Shown here one piece after another: positions 1 to 7,411 of a DNA stretch of 13,508 nt; the stretch's first letter is position 1, and each line of letters begins with the position of its first letter. Location: positions 1-13,508 of the forward strand of contig DATLZB010000061.1 of the NCBI GenBank assembly GCA_035574175.1, given 5' to 3'. The position numbers and the translations under genes were made by a program. The notes under the pieces are model-generated. The model saw only the letters and a list, made by a program, of their open reading frames with translations. It did not search any database and was not told where the DNA came from. Source of the DNA: DATLZB01 sp035574175 (GTDB lineage: Bacteria; Pseudomonadota; Alphaproteobacteria; Rhizobiales; Hyphomicrobiaceae).

Positions 1-2
1 CG

Positions 3-332
3 ATGGGCAAAGTGCGCCAGGCGAGGTATGCGGTGGGCGATGTCGTGCGCCATCGCTACCACCCGTTTCGCGGCATCGTGTTCGACGTCGATCCGGTGTT
101 CAACAATACCGAAGAGTGGTGGCTTTCGATTCCCGCCGAGGTGCGCCCGCGCAAGGACCAGCCCTACTATCACCTGCTGGCAGAGAACGCGGACACCGAA
201 TACATCGCCTACGTGTCGGAGCAGAACCTCGTTCCCGACACCAGCGGTGCGCCGCTGCGCCACCCGAGCGTGAAGGAGCTGTTCGCCAAGCGTAAGGGCC
301 AGTACCGGGCACTGTTCCTTCAACGCCACTGA
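3..332 (+). CDS. hspQ: Heat shock protein HspQ (YccV/hemimethylated-DNA-binding family)
   Basis: Small cytosolic protein of 109 aa. The family is named for heat-induced HspQ of E. coli, which binds hemimethylated oriC DNA, affects DnaA levels and acts as a specificity factor for the Lon protease. Nearly the whole protein is the YccV domain: VGDVVRHR (res 11-18), PFRGIVFDVDP (21-31), NTEEWW (35-40), RPRKDQPYYHLL (48-59) and YVSEQNL (70-76) are the conserved blocks. The ATG at base 3 gives the usual family length, but only two bases precede it, so its ribosome binding site and promoter lie outside the window and a slightly earlier start cannot be excluded. The next gene is convergent, so this is the end of its transcription unit. 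Identification is by recognised sequence pattern and is strong. Confidence 0.93.
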   Translation: MGKVRQARYAVGDVVRHRYHPFRGIVFDVDPVFNNTEEWWLSIPAEVRPRKDQPYYHLLAENADTEYIAYVSEQNLVPDTSGAPLRHPSVKELFAKRKGQYRALFLQRH

Positions 333-366
333 ACGGGCGACGGAGCCAGTTCCGGCAGGAACGACG

Positions 367-393
367 GCCGCCCGGCAATGGGCGCCGGGCGGC
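367..393. terminator. Hairpin between convergent hspQ and IalB genes, possible bidirectional terminator
   Basis: Arms 367-376 (GCCGCCCGGC) and 384-393 (GCCGGGCGGC) are exact reverse complements, giving a 10-bp all-GC stem with a 7-nt loop. It sits 35 bp after the hspQ stop and 39 bp past the IalB stop, where a shared terminator would be expected. On the plus strand it is followed by TTGGCAGTTT, a poor U-tract, and there is none on the minus strand, so intrinsic termination is an inference; a stable transcript-end hairpin is equally possible. Confidence 0.55.
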
Positions 394-431
394 TTGGCAG
401 TTTACCTCGATGGGAGTGCGCGTCCCGAGCA

Positions 432-1340
432 CTACTTCTTTGGCGGCGCCTGCTCCTTGGCCTGCTCGTTGCCCGGGATCACGGCCGGCGCAAACGGATT
501 GTGCGAGACCGGTGCGCCGTCCTGCTTCTGCTTGAGCTGCTCCTGGTGCTGCTTGATGAGCTCGACCTGGCGGGCCCGGATCTGTTTCATGAGCTCGCCG
601 CGCGCGGCCGCGTAAGCCTTGTTGTCGACGGGCTTGCCTTTGTAGGAGGCCTCGAAGCCGTCGAGGGGTACGAGGAAGGGCACCGGCTGTCCGCTGGCGT
701 TGAGCGCGAGCACCATCAAGCCGCCGCCGGTCTTCATCTGGTTGATGAGATCGGGCGTGGCCTCCGTCTCGGCCGTGCAGCCACCCTGGTGGCAGAGCAC
801 GAACTTGAGATCGACCGGCTTCAGCGTCTTGGGATCGATCTTCTCGTTCTTGGCCACCTTGGCCCACTGGTCCTTGGTGTAGACGGCGGCCTTGAGGCCG
901 GGCGGGATGGCGGCCCCGAGCGGCACCATCACCATCAGGTGCTCCTTGTCCTGCCCCTCGATCTTGCGGACCGCGGCCGATACCACCACCATGCCGGTGT
1001 TGCCGTCGAGACGCTCGTGGTGGGTGAGGCAAATCTCCTTTTCATCGACGACCGGCTTGCCGTCGGCGACCTCCGGCTTGCCGTCCTTGCCGAGCTTCTG
1101 TACCGGCGCCTTTTCGCAGAGCTTGACCCAGGCGCTCTGATCCTTTTGCGCCGCGTCCTTGGCGGCGGGCGCCCCTTTGGCGGCCGGCGCCGACTTGGCC
1201 GGCGGCTGGGCCTTCGGCGGCGCCTTGTCCTTGGACTGCTGGGCAAGAGCGGCGCTCATCGCCACCATCCCCGCCAGCGTCACTACACCGATACCCGCAA
1301 TCAGACGCGATCCCGCGCCGCGCGCAACTCCGTGTGCCAT
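432..1340 (-). CDS. Invasion-associated locus B (IalB) family exported protein
   Basis: Predicted secreted or periplasmic protein of 302 aa. The IalB family was named from Bartonella erythrocyte invasion, but in free-living alphaproteobacteria the members have no proven role. Residues 1-33 form a Sec signal peptide ending ALA|QQ. A low-complexity Ala/Pro/Lys linker (about 36-68) leads into the IalB domain (about 70-235), recognised by paired cysteines C75, C104, C183 and C188 (the FVLCHQGGCTAE motif), the MVMVPLGAAIPPGL block (137-149) and VPLDGF (224-229). The C-terminus (about 240-302) is a Lys/Gln-rich, probably helical extension that is longer than the bare domain needs. The ATG at 1340 was chosen because it begins the signal peptide and has GAGAGG 8 nt upstream; the frame stays open further upstream but that part looks non-coding. 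It diverges from the peptide-binding protein gene. Confidence 0.85.
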   Translation of the reverse strand: MAHGVARGAGSRLIAGIGVVTLAGMVAMSAALAQQSKDKAPPKAQPPAKSAPAAKGAPAAKDAAQKDQSAWVKLCEKAPVQKLGKDGKPEVADGKPVVDEKEICLTHHERLDGNTGMVVVSAAVRKIEGQDKEHLMVMVPLGAAIPPGLKAAVYTKDQWAKVAKNEKIDPKTLKPVDLKFVLCHQGGCTAETEATPDLINQMKTGGGLMVLALNASGQPVPFLVPLDGFEASYKGKPVDNKAYAAARGELMKQIRARQVELIKQHQEQLKQKQDGAPVSHNPFAPAVIPGNEQAKEQAPPKK

Positions 1341-1348
1341 TCCCAAGA

Positions 1349-1354
1349 CCTCTC
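1349..1354 (-). promoter_or_regulatory. Ribosome binding site of the IalB-family gene
   Basis: GAGAGG on the minus strand, 8 nt before the ATG at 1340. It decides the start against several in-frame upstream start codons in the same open frame. Confidence 0.6.
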
Positions 1355-1459
1355 GCTGGAGCGAGCCCTCGCCCGCCTGACCCCGTGTCGAACGCCCCGC
1401 GCGGTGCGCGCCGGCAACCGCTGCACTTGCAGCGCCCATGGGCGGCGGACTAAAGGCTT

Positions 1460-1472
1460 GATTGCGGCAATC
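1460..1472. repeat. Short perfect inverted repeat in a divergent intergenic region
   Basis: GATTG-CGG-CAATC, 5-bp arms around a 3-bp centre, in the 253-bp gap between the divergent IalB and peptide-binding protein genes. A second imperfectly related sequence, CAATCGCGGCATTG, lies near 1561-1574. GTCGCG ... CGCGAC (about 1483-1504) is another small inverted repeat. No convincing -35/-10 pair was found in this gap. These could be operator half-sites or chance; the evidence is only symmetry and location. Confidence 0.25.
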
Positions 1473-1593
1473 CCGTGACCGGTCGCGCGCCTTTGCACGC
1501 GACAACCGCGAACGCCGCGCCCCGTGGCTGGGCCGCAACGAGAACGGGCATGACGCCTCACAATCGCGGCATTGTTGGCTTGACCATTGGCCG

Positions 1594-3450
1594 ATGACAG
1601 AGCCTGCCCGCCGCGCCTCTTTGTGTTCCCACGCCGCACGCGCGGCGCTCGTCGGCGCTGCCTGGTTCTTTGTGCTGGGCATGCTGGCCGAGGCCGCCTC
1701 GGCGCAGCCTGCGCGCGACGGCCCGACGCACGGTATCGCCATGCACGGCGCACCGGCGTTGCCCGCCGGTTTTCCACATTTCCCCTACGTTAATCCCGAC
1801 GCACCCAAGGGCGGGCAGCTCAGGCTCGGTGTGCTCGGCTCCTTCGACAGTCTGAACCCGTTCATCGTCAAGGGCGTGGCTCCGAGCGGCCTGCGCGAGT
1901 ACGTGTTCGAGAGCCTGATGGCGCGCTCCGCAGACGAGCCCTTCACCCTCTACGGCCTGATCGCGGAGGGCATCGAGGTGGCGAGCGACCGCAGCGCGAT
2001 CACCTTTCACCTGCGCCCGGAAGCCCGCTTCTCCGACGGCCGCGCCATCACTGCCGCCGACGTCGCCTTCTCGCACAGGGTGCTCATGGAGAATGGCTGG
2101 CCCTATCACCGCACCTACTACCGCAAGGTGCAGCGCCTCGAGGAACTCGGCCCGCGCAGTGTCCGTTTCGTGTTCGAGACCGGCAACGGCGCCGACCGCG
2201 AGATGCCACTGATCATCGGCCTGATGCCGATCCTGCCCGCCCACGCCTTCGATTCGGAGACGTTCGAGCGCACGTCCCTCGAGCCGCCCGTCGGCAGCGG
2301 CCCCTACGTGGTCGCCCGCGTCGATCCCGGCCGCACGCTCGTTTATCGCCGCAACCCTGCCTACTGGGGAAAGGACGTCCCCAGCCAGCGTGGCCGCTTC
2401 AACTTCGACGAAATCCGCTACGATTTCTTTCGCGACAGTGCCTCCCTGTTCGAAGCGTTCAAGGCGGGCCAGATCGATGCCCGCGCCGAGGATGACCCCG
2501 CGCGCTGGGCCGAAGGCTACCGGTTCGCCGCCGTCGCCGACGGCCGCGTGTTGGTGCGCGAGTTCAAGACCGGGCTGCCGGCCGGCATGTCGGCGCTGGT
2601 GTTCAACACGCGCAGGCAGCCGTTCAAGAATCCGCTGGTGCGGCGCGCGCTGCTTCACGCCTTCGACGCCGAGTGGATCAACCGCAGCCTCTTTCACGGC
2701 CTCTACCGCCGCAGCGAGAGCTTCTTCGCGCGCTCCGAGCTTGCCTCCACCGGCCGCCCGGCCGATGCGCGCGAGCGCGAGCTGCTCGCCCCCTTCCCGG
2801 GCAGCGTCCGTCAGGATGTGCTCGAGGGACGCTTTCGCCTGCCAGTCACCGACGGCTCCGGCACCGACCGAGATGGCCTGCGCACGGCGCACCGGCTGCT
2901 CACTGAGGCCGGATACGAAATCAGGGACGGGCGCCTGATCAAGACCGATACCGGCGAGCCGCTTTCGTTCGAGTTTCTGGCGGCGAACCGCGCACAGGAG
3001 CGGCTGATGCTGAGCTTTGCCGAGCTGCTGAAGCGCATCGGCATCGCTGTCCGTGTCCGCCAGGTCGACTCCGCCCAGTACTGGACGCGCACCAAGGCTT
3101 TCGACTTCGACATGATCCAGTGGACCTGGGGCGCCTCTCTCTCGCCAGGCAACGAGCAGATCAACCGCTGGTCGAGCAGGTCGGCAGCGACCAGAGGCTC
3201 GCTCAACTTCGCCGGCGTGGAGAACGCCGCCGCCGATGCCATGATCGAAGCCTTGCTCGCCGCTGAGCGGCGCGAGGACTTCGTCTCCGCTGTGCGCGCC
3301 CTCGATCGCGTGCTGCTTTCGGGCGACTACGTGATCCCGCTCTTTCACGTGCCCGGCCAGTGGCTGGCTTATTGGGGCCATCTCAGAATGCCCGCGGCGA
3401 CGCCGCTGTTCGGCACCGACTTCGACACCTGGTGGACGGCGCAGAAGTAA
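1594..3450 (+). CDS. YejA-like peptide ABC-transporter substrate-binding protein (SBP_bac_5 family)
   Basis: Periplasmic binding protein of 618 aa for a family 5 (oligopeptide/dipeptide-type) ABC importer. The Sec signal peptide spans about residues 1-37, ending EAASA|QP, with a hydrophobic core around 17-32. No lipobox cysteine is placed at the cleavage site. The mature start with HGIAMHG, FPYVNPDAPKGGQLRLG and FDSLNPF is the YejA-type signature, followed by LRPEARFSDG and ITAADVAFS, a GSGPYVV block and a C-terminal IPLFHVPGQWLAYW plus TWW ending. YejA relatives feed YejBEF; the substrate may be peptides or related oligomers. No permease or ATPase gene is adjacent, so partners must be elsewhere. 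The ATG at 1594 was chosen because it begins the signal peptide; no good Shine-Dalgarno precedes it, and the frame is open upstream to a TTG at 1462. It converges on mfd with only 5 bp between stop codons. Confidence 0.88.
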   Translation: MTEPARRASLCSHAARAALVGAAWFFVLGMLAEAASAQPARDGPTHGIAMHGAPALPAGFPHFPYVNPDAPKGGQLRLGVLGSFDSLNPFIVKGVAPSGLREYVFESLMARSADEPFTLYGLIAEGIEVASDRSAITFHLRPEARFSDGRAITAADVAFSHRVLMENGWPYHRTYYRKVQRLEELGPRSVRFVFETGNGADREMPLIIGLMPILPAHAFDSETFERTSLEPPVGSGPYVVARVDPGRTLVYRRNPAYWGKDVPSQRGRFNFDEIRYDFFRDSASLFEAFKAGQIDARAEDDPARWAEGYRFAAVADGRVLVREFKTGLPAGMSALVFNTRRQPFKNPLVRRALLHAFDAEWINRSLFHGLYRRSESFFARSELASTGRPADARERELLAPFPGSVRQDVLEGRFRLPVTDGSGTDRDGLRTAHRLLTEAGYEIRDGRLIKTDTGEPLSFEFLAANRAQERLMLSFAELLKRIGIAVRVRQVDSAQYWTRTKAFDFDMIQWTWGASLSPGNEQINRWSSRSAATRGSLNFAGVENAAADAMIEALLAAERREDFVSAVRALDRVLLSGDYVIPLFHVPGQWLAYWGHLRMPAATPLFGTDFDTWWTAQK

Positions 3451-3455
3451 GTCTG

Positions 3456-6400
3456 CTAGGCCGCCTCGCTCGCCGACGCCGCGATGGCAGCAAGCTGCTT
3501 AACCAGTTGACGCACTCCGGCGAGCCGCTTCTCGGGCAGATCCCAGTCGGCCTTGAAGACGAGCTTGTGGTCGGCTTGCAGCTTAACCGCGCCCCGCGAC
3601 TTCTGTACCATTTCGACGAGCCCCTGCGGATTTGGGAACTCGTTCTTGCGAAAGGCGAGGACCGCGCCTTTGGGTCCGGCGTCGATCTGAGCGATGCCAG
3701 CCTGTCGGCACAGCCCTTTCACCTCCATGACGTCGAAGAGATGGCGTACCTCGGCGGGAAGCTCGCCGAAGCGGTCGACAAGCTCGGCGGCGAAGGCGTC
3801 GATGTCGGCGCGCTTCTCGATGCTGGAGAGACGGCGATAGAGGCCGAGCCGCAGTTGCAGGTCGGGCACATAGGTCTCGGGGATCAGTACCGAGGTGCCG
3901 AGCGAGATCTGCGGGCTCCACTGCTCCGCGCTTTCCATCCCGCCGTCCCTGAGCGAGGCAACCGCCTCCTCCAGCATCTGCTGGTAGAGCTCAAAGCCGA
4001 CCTCGCGGATGTGACCCGACTGCTCCTCGCCGAGCAGGTTGCCGGCGCCACGGATGTCGAGATCGTGGCTGGCGAGCGAGAAGCCGGCGCCCAGGGTGTC
4101 GAGCGAGTGCAGCACCTTGAGGCGCTTCTCGGCACCTTCGGTCAGCCGCTGGCCGGGCTCCGTCGTGAAGTAGGCGTAAGCGCGGGTCTTGGAGCGACCC
4201 ACGCGCCCGCGGAGCTGGTAAAGCTGCGCCAGACCGAACATGTCGGCGCGGTGCACGATCAGCGTGTTGGCGTTGGGGATGTCGAGCCCGGATTCGACGA
4301 TGGCCGTGGATAGCAGCACGTCGTATTGCCCGTCGTAGAAGCCGCTCATGACGTCTTCGATCTCGGTCGGGCTCATGCGCCCGTGCGCGCGGCCGACCCT
4401 GAGCTCCGGCACAGCCTCGCGCAGGAACTCGGCCACGTCGTCGAGATCGGCAATGCGCGGCACCACGTAAAAGCTCTGCCCGCCGCGGTAGCGCTCGCGC
4501 CTCAGCGCCTCGCGAATGATGACCGGATCGAACGGTGAGATGTAAGTGCGCACCGCGAGCCGGTCGATCGGCGGCGTGGTGATGAGAGAAAGCTCGCGCA
4601 CGCCCGAAAGCGCGAGCTGCAGCGTGCGCGGAATCGGCGTGGCCGTGAGGGTCAAAACGTGCACTTCCTCGCGCAGCTTCTTAAGCCGCTCCTTGTGCGC
4701 GACGCCGAAATGCTGCTCCTCATCGACGATGAGCAGACCGAGGCGGGCAAACGCGATCGATTTGCCGAGCAGCGCGTGCGTGCCGATGACGATGTCGATG
4801 GCGCCGGATTTCAAACCCGCCTTGACCTCGGCGAGTTCACGCGCGCCGACCAGCCGCGACGCCTGTGCGATCCTGAGCGGGAACCCTTGAAAGCGCTCCC
4901 GGAACGTCTTGGCGTGCTGGCGCGTCAGCAGCGTGGTCGGTGCCACGAGGGCAACCTGCAATCCGGCCATGGCGGTGACGAACGCGGCGCGCAGCGCCAC
5001 CTCGGTTTTGCCGAAGCCGACATCGCCGCACACGAGGCGGTCCATCGGCTTGCCGGAGGCGAGATCGGCAAGCACTGCGGCCACGCTCGCCGCCTGATCG
5101 TCCGTCTCCTCGAAGGGAAAGCGCGCAACAAACTCGTCGTAGGCGCCGTCGGCTGGCGTGATCACCGGCGCCTCCTTGAGCTGGCGCAGCGCCGCCACCT
5201 TGATCAGCTCGGCGGCGATCTCCCGCAAGCGCTTGCGGAGCCTCGCCTTGCGCGACTGCCAGGCCACGCTGCCCAGCCGATCGAGCTGCACTCCTTCCGA
5301 ATCCGACCCGTAACGGCTCAGCAGCTCGATGTTGACGACAGGCAGATAGAGCGTGTCACCCCCCGCATAAGTAAGCTTCAGGCAGTCGTGCGCGGCACCG
5401 AGTGCCGTGATCGTCTCGAGCCCCTCGAAGCGGCCGACGCCGTGGTCGGCGTGCACCACGAGGTCGCCGACCGACAGACTCGTCGCCTCGGTGATGACGT
5501 CGGCCGCCCGGCGCGCCTTGCGTCTGGGGCGGATCAGACGGTCGCCGAGGATGTCCTGCTCGCCGATGATGGCGAGATCGGCGCTTTCAAAGCCCTGCTC
5601 AAGGCCCAGGATGGCGAGCCCGGGCACATCGGCAGGGAGTGCCAGCGCCTCCGGATAGTTCTCCACCTTGCGCACTTCACCGAGGCCGTGATCGGAAAGA
5701 AGCGCGGCAAGCCGTTCGCGCGCTCCCGCCGTCCACGCTGCCACGAGCACGCGCTTGCCCCGCTCAGTGAGCGAGCGGATGTGGCCGACCACGGCGCCGA
5801 ACAGGTTGCCGCCTTCCGCGGTCCGCTCCGCGGCAAAGGTGCGTCCGGGGCGAGCGCCGAGGCTGATAACACCGGGCGCGGTTTCCTGCTCGAATGGCGA
5901 GAAGCGCAAGGTGCGGCGCGAGCTTAGCGCCGAGGCCCACGCCTTGCCGTCGAGAAACATGAGCTCTGGCGGGACCGGCTTGTAGGGGGGCGCACCGAAT
6001 TTGGCTGTTTCGAGCGAGTCGATCCTGGCCTGATAGTGCTCGCCGATCTGCTCGAAACGGCGCTCGACCGCCTCTTCCGCCAGGTGATCGAAACTCACTT
6101 CTTCGACCTCGGCATAGTCGAACAGCGTCTCCAGGCGTTCGTGAAAGAGCGGCAGCCAGTGCTCCTCTCCGGGATAGCGCCGTCCGGCGCTCACGGCTTG
6201 GTAGAGTGGATCGTCGCTCGTTCCGCCGCCGAACAGCTCGACGTAACGGTGCCGGAACCGGGCCGCCGCGTTGGGCTCGAGCATGGCTTCGCTGATCGGC
6301 ATCAGCACCAATTTGCGCACGGGGCGGCTCGTGCGTTGCGTCTCGGCGTCGAAGGACTTGATGGTCTCGAGCGTGTCGCCGAAGAAGTCGAGCCGGACCG

Positions 6401-6935
6401 GGCTGGCGCGGCCCGGCGGGAAGATGTCGATGATGCCGCCCCTGACCGCGAACTCGCCCGGTTCCATCACCGTGCCGGTGCGCACGAAGCCTTGCTGCGA
6501 CAGGCGGCCGGCGAGTTCGTGCATATCGAAGCGCTGGCCCGGCGCCAGCGTCCGGAGCGAACGGCGCAGACTGTCGCGCGGCGGCAGCCGCTGGAGGATG
6601 GCGTTGACGGTGGTGAGCACCACCGTCGGCCCCTTCCGGCCGCCGCCGAGCACCAACCGTGCCAGCGCCGTCATGCGCCGTGCCACGATCTCGGGATTGG
6701 GCCCGATCCGGTCGTAAGGCACCGTGTCCCAGGCCGGGAAGGGGATCACCGTCAGTTGAGGGGCGAAGAAGGCGAGGGCCGATTGTAGGGCATCGAGTCG
6801 GCGGTCGTCGCGGGCAACGTGCATAATCCGCTTGCCGGGTGCTTCCGCCGACAACCTGGCGAGGGCCAGCGCGTCGAAGCCCTCCGGCGCCGCCGAGAGG
6901 ATCTTGTCGGTCTTGCTTTGTGAAACTTCGGGCAT
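3456..6935 (-). CDS. mfd: Transcription-repair coupling factor Mfd
   Basis: Cytosolic SF2 translocase of 1159 aa, the normal full length. Mfd recognises RNA polymerase stalled at DNA lesions, pushes it off and recruits UvrA for nucleotide excision repair. Order of parts: N-terminal UvrB-like module (VIPFPAWDTVPYD, about res 60-73); RNA polymerase interaction domain from about 485 (SVGDLVVHADHGVGRFEGL); helicase lobe 1 with Walker A GDVGFGKTE (637-645) and DEEQ box (738-741), then TATPIPRTLQLALSG; lobe 2 with the RGRVGR motif (909-914) and translocation segment; C-terminal autoinhibitory domain to the end. All key motor residues are intact. The ATG at 6935 (MPEVSQSK) was preferred over upstream in-frame starts because those would run through sdhE in another frame. 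It lies 23 bp after the sdhE stop, so the two are probably cotranscribed. Confidence 0.97.
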   Translation of the reverse strand: MPEVSQSKTDKILSAAPEGFDALALARLSAEAPGKRIMHVARDDRRLDALQSALAFFAPQLTVIPFPAWDTVPYDRIGPNPEIVARRMTALARLVLGGGRKGPTVVLTTVNAILQRLPPRDSLRRSLRTLAPGQRFDMHELAGRLSQQGFVRTGTVMEPGEFAVRGGIIDIFPPGRASPVRLDFFGDTLETIKSFDAETQRTSRPVRKLVLMPISEAMLEPNAAARFRHRYVELFGGGTSDDPLYQAVSAGRRYPGEEHWLPLFHERLETLFDYAEVEEVSFDHLAEEAVERRFEQIGEHYQARIDSLETAKFGAPPYKPVPPELMFLDGKAWASALSSRRTLRFSPFEQETAPGVISLGARPGRTFAAERTAEGGNLFGAVVGHIRSLTERGKRVLVAAWTAGARERLAALLSDHGLGEVRKVENYPEALALPADVPGLAILGLEQGFESADLAIIGEQDILGDRLIRPRRKARRAADVITEATSLSVGDLVVHADHGVGRFEGLETITALGAAHDCLKLTYAGGDTLYLPVVNIELLSRYGSDSEGVQLDRLGSVAWQSRKARLRKRLREIAAELIKVAALRQLKEAPVITPADGAYDEFVARFPFEETDDQAASVAAVLADLASGKPMDRLVCGDVGFGKTEVALRAAFVTAMAGLQVALVAPTTLLTRQHAKTFRERFQGFPLRIAQASRLVGARELAEVKAGLKSGAIDIVIGTHALLGKSIAFARLGLLIVDEEQHFGVAHKERLKKLREEVHVLTLTATPIPRTLQLALSGVRELSLITTPPIDRLAVRTYISPFDPVIIREALRRERYRGGQSFYVVPRIADLDDVAEFLREAVPELRVGRAHGRMSPTEIEDVMSGFYDGQYDVLLSTAIVESGLDIPNANTLIVHRADMFGLAQLYQLRGRVGRSKTRAYAYFTTEPGQRLTEGAEKRLKVLHSLDTLGAGFSLASHDLDIRGAGNLLGEEQSGHIREVGFELYQQMLEEAVASLRDGGMESAEQWSPQISLGTSVLIPETYVPDLQLRLGLYRRLSSIEKRADIDAFAAELVDRFGELPAEVRHLFDVMEVKGLCRQAGIAQIDAGPKGAVLAFRKNEFPNPQGLVEMVQKSRGAVKLQADHKLVFKADWDLPEKRLAGVRQLVKQLAAIAASASEAA

Positions 6936-6958
6936 CGACTCGTGTGCTGGGAGCGGCC

Positions 6959-7231
6959 TTAGCGGCCCGTGGGCTCGACTCCGTGGAAGGCCTTGAGCTC
7001 CGCAATGAGCCGCGCGTGCTCGCCAGGTACCGCGGCGCGCTGCAAAAACCAGGCTTCGATGTCTGGGTCGGCCTGCGCAAGCAGGCCTTCGAATGCGGCG
7101 AGCGACGCTTCGTCCATGCCGGCAAGCTTCGCCTCGGCGAAGCGCCCGAGCAGCCAGTCCATCTCCTTGGTGCCGCGATGGCTGGCGCGGAACTGCGCCC
7201 GCCGGCGCCGCATCTCGAGGTCGCCTGCCAT
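6959..7231 (-). CDS. sdhE: FAD assembly factor SdhE (succinate dehydrogenase assembly factor 2)
   Basis: Small cytosolic protein of 90 aa, the usual size. SdhE binds the flavoprotein subunit SdhA (and FrdA) and promotes covalent FAD attachment, which is needed for active complex II. The diagnostic RGxxE motif is present as R19-G20-T21-K22-E23 followed by MD, with the basic stretch RRRRAQFRASH before it. The helical core (LLGRFAEA, FEGLLAQADPDIEAWFLQR) and C-terminal helix also match the family. Start: ATG at 7231 gives a normal family N-terminus; a second ATG at 7213 (M7) is possible. The frame is open upstream to 7408, but that part is the recG/sdhE promoter region and reads as non-coding. 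It is first in a likely sdhE-mfd operon and divergent from recG, an arrangement known in alphaproteobacteria. Confidence 0.93.
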   Translation of the reverse strand: MAGDLEMRRRRAQFRASHRGTKEMDWLLGRFAEAKLAGMDEASLAAFEGLLAQADPDIEAWFLQRAAVPGEHARLIAELKAFHGVEPTGR

Positions 7232-7317
7232 AACAAGATTCCCAATCGGCCTGGATATTGCTGACCGGCCGCTTGACGGTGCCGGCCCCGCTCGCCACTT
7301 TGCCGCCGGCCCCGCCT

Positions 7318-7345
7318 CATATAGCGCCGTGCGCTCACACCGCAA
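7318..7345 (-). promoter_or_regulatory. Candidate promoter for sdhE-mfd
   Basis: Minus-strand TTGCGG (7345-7340), a 16-bp spacer and TATATG (7323-7318) resemble a sigma-70-type promoter in the 180-bp gap between divergent sdhE and recG. It would start transcription roughly 80 bp before the sdhE ATG. The match is partial (three of six and four of six consensus bases), and it is the only AT-rich spot in the gap. For recG no comparable plus-strand pair was found; a TTGACG lies at about 7274 without a matching -10. Confidence 0.35.
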
Positions 7346-7411
7346 GCGCGGCGACCGCGGACCGGCCGCCTCCTGGTTCAGAGACTTGTTGGTCATTGCT
7401 CCCGCCACCCC

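Noticed and set aside
378..1478. Open frame of 366 codons on the plus strand opposite the IalB-family gene
   Set aside because: The minus strand encodes a signal peptide and IalB domain; the plus-strand product is Leu/Arg/Gly-rich without motifs.
1558..3381. Open frame of 607 codons on the minus strand, opposite the peptide-binding protein gene
   Set aside because: It is an antisense shadow of a clear plus-strand gene in GC-rich DNA, with no recognisable domain and an odd His/Ala/Gly/Glu-rich composition.
4659..5927. Open frame of 422 codons on the plus strand inside mfd
   Set aside because: It is antisense to conserved mfd helicase motifs, with no family resemblance.
5764..7338. Open frame of 524 codons on the minus strand over the start of mfd and sdhE
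   Set aside because: It is an alternate frame of two well-recognised genes, and its Arg/Ala/Pro-rich composition is typical of frame-shifted GC-rich DNA.
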